Shown here in pieces: positions 6,225-9,709 of a stretch of 9,709 nucleotides of DNA; the stretch's first letter is position 1, and each line of letters begins with the position of its first letter. Below the pieces are notes generated by a model that searched no databases, was not told where the DNA came from, and was given only the letters and a program-made list of their open reading frames with translations. This DNA comes from Acidobacteriota bacterium. GTDB taxonomy: Bacteria > Acidobacteriota > Terriglobia > UBA7540. The stretch spans positions 1 to 9,709 of the forward strand of contig QHZK01000145.1 in NCBI GenBank assembly GCA_003224635.1, read 5' to 3'. The position numbers and the translations under genes were made by a program.

Positions 6225-7001
6225 ATGCCATTGGTGTACGTGTTTGCGGCCATGAAGAGCGAGGCCCGCCCTCTCGAACAGATGCTCGCCCGACAAGCGG
6301 GCCTTTCCTCGGCCACGCGCGTCACAGAAGGTAAGATCGGAAACAATGAAATCGCCCTATTCCTCACTGGAATCGGGCCGCGCCGTGCCGGCGAATGCGC
6401 TGAGGCCGCGCTGGGCTCGATATCACCCCTCGCTCCTCAATTAGGCGCAAGGCCGGATGCCGCCCTTGTGATCGGCACGTGCGGGAGTTTGAGCGCTTCA
6501 CTGCCGGAGGGCACGATCGTCACGTACCTGAGCTGTTTGTCGACAGACCCGTCTCAGAGACCTCTGACGTGCTCCGCGCGCCTGAATGCCTGCGTGGGAA
6601 AGCTACTCGAGTCAAAGGGCCTCGATCGCGAGCAGGTCATTGGGATCACGTCGGCGCGAGCGGCAACCCGGTTGGACCAGAAGCTTGCTCTCGCCCAATC
6701 GGGGGCGACCGTCATCGACATGGAGAGTTACAAGATCGTTGCGGGTGCGAATCAAGCCCAGGTGCCGGTGTTGGTTCTGAGGGTGGTCTCTGACTCGCTG
6801 GACCGGAAGATGCCAGACTTCAACCGCGCGCTCAAGCCAGCCGGGGATTTCGATGGCCTGAAGGCGCTTCGTATAGCCGTCGGTTCGCCGCTGCGAACCT
6901 TGAGAATGATTGCCGCCAGCCGGCGTGCTATCCGCCATCTTGAGATCGTGCTCGAAGTCATTCTGCCGGCTGCTTGCTTGGTTTCGATCAACGGCCCGTA
7001 A
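6225..7001 (+). CDS. Nucleoside phosphorylase / MTA-SAH nucleosidase-like protein
   Basis: 258 residues of the PNP/UDP phosphorylase superfamily, a cytoplasmic fold that splits N-glycosidic bonds of nucleosides. The start at 6225 keeps the first beta strand (VYVFAAMKSEA). Visible landmarks are Glu13 after that strand (the general-acid position of MTA/SAH nucleosidases), TGIGPRRA (48-55), the 'VIGTCGSLSASLPEGTIV' loop (82-99), VIDMESY with Glu167 (ribose-binding position), and RVVSD with Asp190 (purine-side catalytic Asp). All three residues that matter in MTA/SAH nucleosidases are in place, so activity is plausible. The substrate cannot be assigned: MTA/SAH, futalosine and the hopanoid-pathway adenosyl-hopane phosphorylase HpnG belong to this family. 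The C-terminal 40 residues are basic and then hydrophobic (RMIAASRRAIRHLEIVLEVILPAACLV) and may extend the last helix. No operon partner is visible. It ends 18 nt from the 3' end of the opposing tRNA. Confidence 0.72.
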   Translation: MPLVYVFAAMKSEARPLEQMLARQAGLSSATRVTEGKIGNNEIALFLTGIGPRRAGECAEAALGSISPLAPQLGARPDAALVIGTCGSLSASLPEGTIVTYLSCLSTDPSQRPLTCSARLNACVGKLLESKGLDREQVIGITSARAATRLDQKLALAQSGATVIDMESYKIVAGANQAQVPVLVLRVVSDSLDRKMPDFNRALKPAGDFDGLKALRIAVGSPLRTLRMIAASRRAIRHLEIVLEVILPAACLVSINGP

Positions 7002-7019
7002 AAACCAAGAAAGAAGAGA

Positions 7020-7106
7020 TGGTGCGGAAGGGGGGACTCGAACCCCCACGGTCTTGCGACCGTCAGCCCCTCAAGCTGGTGCGTCTGCCAATTCCGCCAC
7101 TTCCGC
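7020..7106 (-). tRNA. tRNA-Leu, anticodon GAG, CCA encoded
   Basis: On the minus strand the 87-nt gene has acceptor strand GCGGAAG pairing with CTTCCGC, then discriminator A and an encoded CCA (7020-7022). The D-arm region GTGGCGGAATTGGCAGACGC is typical of leucine tRNAs. The anticodon loop TTGAGGG puts GAG at 7070-7072 (direct-strand ctc). The long class II variable arm is CGGTC-GCAA-GACCG, and the T arm is GGGGGTTCGAGTCCCCC. The base pair 27-43 of the anticodon stem would be C-A, so that stem has 4 pairs. It is the last gene of the pgk-tpiA-secG cluster. E. coli has the same anticodon next to secG (leuU), so the linkage is old. Confidence 0.96.
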
Positions 7107-7123
7107 ACATAGAAGCAAGTTCT

Positions 7124-7225
7124 CAGCCATCGGTTCTCAGTCATCAGCAAAACACGAAAACGACCCACACTGCCGAATGCCTACTGCTTACTGCTTACTG
7201 CTTACTGCTTACTGCCGACTGCCTA
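7124..7225. repeat. Period-7 repeats between tRNA-Leu and secG
   Basis: There are two arrays. CAGCCAT/CGGTTCT/CAGTCAT/CAGCAAA (7124-7151) is degenerate with a CAG phase. CTACTGC followed by four perfect TTACTGC copies and CGACTGC (7181-7222) is clear. No protein or known RNA is evident here. The second array ends 3 nt before the secG stop codon. Confidence 0.85.
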
Positions 7226-7537
7226 CTATTTCTTGGCCGGGGGCGCCGCTGGCGCGGGCGTCTTCGGAGCTGCCTTGGCGGGCGAGGTCTCGAGAATCGA
7301 ACTTGACGAGTGCCGGGTCGCCCAGACCGCGAGCGTGACCGAGGTACACATGAAGATGCCTGCCAGCGCCCAGGTGATTTTTTGCATGGTCGTCACGGCC
7401 CCGCGCGGTCCAAAAGCGGCCTGGCTCACGCCGCCAAACGCGGCCGTAATATCCACGTTCTCTCCGCCTTGAATCAGCACGATCAGGATCAGTAAGATTG
7501 CAACCAGGACGTGCAGGATTACGACCGCAGTGATCAT
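7226..7537 (-). CDS. secG: Preprotein translocase subunit SecG
   Basis: 103 residues from the ATG at 7537. A TTG at 7567 would add ten residues (MTLIQAEQGK), but the ATG fits the usual SecG N-terminus and has AGGGA close upstream. The protein has the SecG layout: transmembrane helix 1 (TAVVILHVLVAILLILIVLIQ, about 3-23), the conserved cytoplasmic loop 'AAFGGVSQAAFGPRGA', helix 2 (ITWALAGIFMCTSVTLAVWA, about 54-73), and an Ala/Pro/Lys-rich tail (AKAAPKTPAPAAPPAKK). SecG is the small non-essential partner of SecY and SecE in the inner membrane and assists SecA-driven export. It lies downstream of tpiA and upstream of tRNA-Leu on the same strand, so co-transcription is likely. Confidence 0.93.
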   Translation of the reverse strand: MITAVVILHVLVAILLILIVLIQGGENVDITAAFGGVSQAAFGPRGAVTTMQKITWALAGIFMCTSVTLAVWATRHSSSSILETSPAKAAPKTPAPAAPPAKK

Positions 7538-7596
7538 CTTTCCCTGTTCTGCCTGTATCAAAGTCAAGCACTCGGTCAGGTCTCCGTACTTGAAAA

Positions 7597-7624
7597 CCTG
7601 AGGCCTGGCACCTGAAACCCGACA
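7597..7624. repeat. Period-7 repeats between secG and tpiA
   Basis: CCTGAGG, CCTGGCA, CCTGAAA and CCCGACA lie head to tail and run up to the base before the tpiA stop triplet region (7626-7628). This is a different consensus from the arrays in the neighbouring spacers, but the period is the same. Confidence 0.75.
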
Positions 7625-7625
7625 C

Positions 7626-8384
7626 CTAGCTTCGCGGGTAGTTCACAATGTCGGCGAACGACCCGACGTCCAGGCTGGCCCCGCCGACCAGCGCGCCGTC
7701 AATTTCTTCCTGGGCCATCAACCCGCCGATATTATCGGGCTTGACGCTGCCGCCGTAGAGAATCCGCAGGCTAATCGCCGCGCCTTCGCCGAACTCCCGC
7801 CGGGCAAGCTCCCGGATGATGCGATGACTTTCGACGGCCATTTCCGGCGTCGCCGTGCGCCCGGTGCCGATGGCCCAGACCGGCTCGTACGCGATCAGGA
7901 TACGGGAAAACTCCGCCGGGGTCAAGCCGCAGAACCCGCCGGCGAATTGGCGCTCGAGCACTTGCCGGGTATTGCCGGCTTCGCGCTCGCCGAGCGTCTC
8001 ACCGACGCAGACGATCGGTACGAGGCCCGAAGCCAGGGCCGCTTTGAGCTTCCGGTTCACCTGCTCGTCAGTCTCGCCGTGGTCGCGCCGGCGTTCGGAG
8101 TGGCCGATGATCACGTGCGTCGCGCCCGCCTCCACCAGCATCGCTGCTGAAACGTCGCCGGTGTGCGCGCCTTCTTTGTCCCAATGGACGTCCTGGGCCG
8201 CCACCTTGATCTCGCTGCCCCTGGCGGACTGGGCCGCCGCCGCGAGCGCCGTGAAGGGCGGCGCGATCACCACCTCGCAGTGTCGGGCGCGCCCCGCCAC
8301 CGGCTTGAGCTTGTCGACGTAGGCCACCGCTTCCGCGATCGTCTTGTACATCTTCCAGTTCCCGGCGATGACAGGACGGCGCAT
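7626..8384 (-). CDS. tpiA: Triosephosphate isomerase
   Basis: 252 residues, the normal family length. It interconverts dihydroxyacetone phosphate and glyceraldehyde 3-phosphate in glycolysis and gluconeogenesis, in the cytoplasm. The residues needed for catalysis are visible: Asn9 and Lys11 in AGNWKMY, His95 in IIGHSERR, and Glu167 in AYEPVWAIGTG, which also starts the flexible phosphate-gripping loop. The phosphate-binding YGGSVKPDN (210-218) and the GALVGGASL segment close the barrel. The ATG at 8384 is the only sensible start because RRPVIAGNWKMY begins the first strand. Its upstream region is repeat sequence, and the nearest GAGGA lies about 15 nt away, so the ribosome binding site is poor. 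It sits 85 nt downstream of pgk and 88 nt upstream of secG, a common gene order. Confidence 0.98.
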   Translation of the reverse strand: MRRPVIAGNWKMYKTIAEAVAYVDKLKPVAGRARHCEVVIAPPFTALAAAAQSARGSEIKVAAQDVHWDKEGAHTGDVSAAMLVEAGATHVIIGHSERRRDHGETDEQVNRKLKAALASGLVPIVCVGETLGEREAGNTRQVLERQFAGGFCGLTPAEFSRILIAYEPVWAIGTGRTATPEMAVESHRIIRELARREFGEGAAISLRILYGGSVKPDNIGGLMAQEEIDGALVGGASLDVGSFADIVNYPRS

Positions 8385-8394
8385 TTCCGGTTTT

Positions 8395-8499
8395 CAGTCC
8401 TCAGTTATCAGTTTTCAGTAACGACAATCGGTCGGCCGGGCCGCGCGGGCCAGCTACTGACTACTGATCCTACTGGCCACTGACAACTGACGACTGCCT
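8395..8499. repeat. Period-7 repeats between pgk and tpiA, extending into the pgk 3' end
   Basis: CAGTCCT, CAGTTAT, CAGTTTT and CAGTAAC (8395-8422) form one array. CTACTGA twice (8454-8467) forms another. ACTGGCC, ACTGACA, ACTGACG and ACTGCCT (8472-8499) form a third and lie inside the pgk reading frame. A GC-rich stretch (about 8431-8451) separates the first two. No gene is present between 8385 and 8469. Confidence 0.85.
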
Positions 8500-9681
8500 G
8501 TCGGTCAGCGCCTCAACCCCGGGCAGCTTCATTCCTGATAAGAACTCGAGCGACGCGCCGCCGCCGGTCGAGATGTGCGTGATCTTTGACGCGACGCCGG
8601 CTTGCGTGACCGCCGCGACGGAATCGCCTCCGCCCACAATCGACGTTGCCGGTGAAGCGGCCACGGCGCGCGCGATCTCGAGCGTCCCTGCGGCGAACTG
8701 CGGGATCTCGAACACGCCCATCGGCCCGTTCCAGACGATCATCTTCGAGCGGGCGATTTCGCGGGCGTACTCGGCGCGGGTGGCTGGGCCGATGTCAACT
8801 CCGATGCGGTCGGGTGGAATTGCGCCACGGCTGACCAATTCGGCGCTGGCGCCGGCGTCGATCTTGTCCGCGACCACGTGGTCTTGAGGCAGGGCGAGCT
8901 TGATTTTTCGTTCGTCCGCAAGCCTCACGAGACCGCGGGCCAGGTCCACTTTGTCATCTTCCACCTTCGAGCGCCCTACTTCCAGTCCCTGGGCCTTCAG
9001 GAACGTGTAGGCCATCGCGCCGCCGACGAGCACGGCGTCCGCCGAGTTTATCAGCCGCTCGAGAAACTCGATCTTGTCGGAGACTTTGGCGCCGCCGACG
9101 ATGGCCGTGTAAGGGCGCTCAGGATTCTGAATGGCCTTGCCCAGGTATTCGAGCTCCTTCTCCATCAGCAGTCCGGCCACCGCCGGCGCGAGGTAGTGCG
9201 TGATGCCCTGGGTCGAGGCGTGCGCGCGATGGGCGGAGCCAAACGCATCGTTCACGTAGAGGTCGCCCAGGGCCGCCAACCGACGCGCGAATTGCGGGTC
9301 GTTCTTCTCTTCCTCGGCATGGAAGCGCAGGTTTTCGAGCAGCAGAACGTCGCCGTCCTTGAGCGATGCCGCCTGCTTCTCAGCTTCGCCGCCGACGCAG
9401 TCGGGCGCGAACGCGACGCGCTTGCCCAGAAGCTCTGAAAGCCGCGCTGCCACAGGCCGCAGGCTCATTTTGGGATTGGGTTTGCCTTGCGGCCGGCCAA
9501 GGTGCGAAGCCAAGATCAGCCGTGCCCCGCGCTCCAGCGCGTATTGGATCGTCGGCAGCGAGGCGCGGATGCGAGTATCGTCGGTGATCTCGCCCGCATC
9601 GCCCAGCGGGACGTTGAAGTCCACGCGCACGAAGACGCGCTTGCTCTTCAGGTCGATGTCGCGAATGGTGAGTTTAGGCAT
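8470..9681 (-). CDS. pgk: Phosphoglycerate kinase
   Basis: 403 residues. It transfers a phosphate from 1,3-bisphosphoglycerate to ADP, the first ATP-forming step of glycolysis, in the cytoplasm. The N-terminal domain has RVDFNVPL (Asp21, Asn23), SHLGRP (59-64), ENLRFH (Arg119), and NDAFGSAHRAHAST (Arg152), which bind the 3-phosphoglycerate side. The C-terminal domain has GGAKVSDK (Lys199, Lys203), WNGPMGVFE (317-325), the GGGDS loop (350-354) and ISTGGGASLEFLSG (370-383), which bind the nucleotide. The start at 9681 precedes KLTIRDIDLKSKRVFVRVD as in other family members, with AAAGGG shortly upstream. The protein normally ends near GVEALTD; here nine more residues (RQSSVVSGQ) follow, encoded by heptad-repeat DNA. 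The usual upstream partner (gap) would lie beyond the right edge. Confidence 0.98.
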   Translation of the reverse strand: MPKLTIRDIDLKSKRVFVRVDFNVPLGDAGEITDDTRIRASLPTIQYALERGARLILASHLGRPQGKPNPKMSLRPVAARLSELLGKRVAFAPDCVGGEAEKQAASLKDGDVLLLENLRFHAEEEKNDPQFARRLAALGDLYVNDAFGSAHRAHASTQGITHYLAPAVAGLLMEKELEYLGKAIQNPERPYTAIVGGAKVSDKIEFLERLINSADAVLVGGAMAYTFLKAQGLEVGRSKVEDDKVDLARGLVRLADERKIKLALPQDHVVADKIDAGASAELVSRGAIPPDRIGVDIGPATRAEYAREIARSKMIVWNGPMGVFEIPQFAAGTLEIARAVAASPATSIVGGGDSVAAVTQAGVASKITHISTGGGASLEFLSGMKLPGVEALTDRQSSVVSGQ

Positions 9682-9690
9682 TGGCCCTTT

Positions 9691-9709
9691 GCCAGTGGTC
9701 CGTGGTCCG
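9691..9709. repeat. Period-7 repeat upstream of pgk (reaches the window edge)
   Basis: GCCAGTG, GTCCGTG and a partial GTCCG follow each other with period 7 just upstream of the pgk start. The array continues past the window edge, so its length is unknown. Confidence 0.55.

Noticed and set aside
7181..7222. Short regular repeats as a CRISPR remnant or integration site
   Set aside because: A 7-bp contiguous period without spacers. Similar arrays in each neighbouring spacer point to a simple-repeat type.
8878..9438. Plus-strand ORF of 186 codons inside pgk
   Set aside because: It lies fully antisense to an unmistakable pgk with all motifs, and its product shows no family features.

Overview
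The window looks like chromosomal DNA from a GC-rich bacterium, most likely an acidobacterium (Acidobacteriota, Terriglobia-like). This rests on three things: the Ig/MBG-rich surface protein ending in a PxKF-type domain, the paired TadE-like pseudopilins, and spacers filled with period-7 repeats. It is a pattern judgement without a database search.

Left part (2-4579, plus strand): the 3' part of a very long secreted repeat protein (Ig-like and MBG-type modules, then a PxKF-type C-terminus) is open to the left edge. A spacer of about 725 bp follows. It holds a strong hairpin, a 30-bp near-perfect palindrome, a nested hairpin, a C10 tract and a doubtful small ORF. After it come two adjacent TadE-like pseudopilin genes with good ribosome binding sites, followed by a strong hairpin.

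Middle (4580-7001): the pilin pair converges on a minus-strand gene for an exported tetratricopeptide-like protein, best started at a GTG that exposes a signal peptide. Divergent from it is a plus-strand nucleoside phosphorylase/MTA-SAH nucleosidase-like gene that keeps the three expected catalytic residues.

Right part (7020-9681, minus strand): a housekeeping cluster, in transcription order pgk, tpiA, secG, tRNA-Leu(GAG). It joins two consecutive functions of lower glycolysis to a Sec translocon subunit and a leucine tRNA; the secG/tRNA-Leu(GAG) linkage also occurs in E. coli (secG-leuU). Every spacer of the cluster, including the sequence before pgk, carries short period-7 arrays. One array has apparently become the last codons of pgk.

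I see no CRISPR array, insertion sequence, phage gene or defence system. The most unusual items are the heptad-filled spacers and the repeat-derived PGK tail, the identical 225-bp repeats in the surface protein, and the palindrome and homopolymer in the leader of the pilin genes. None amounts to a demonstrable new system from sequence alone.
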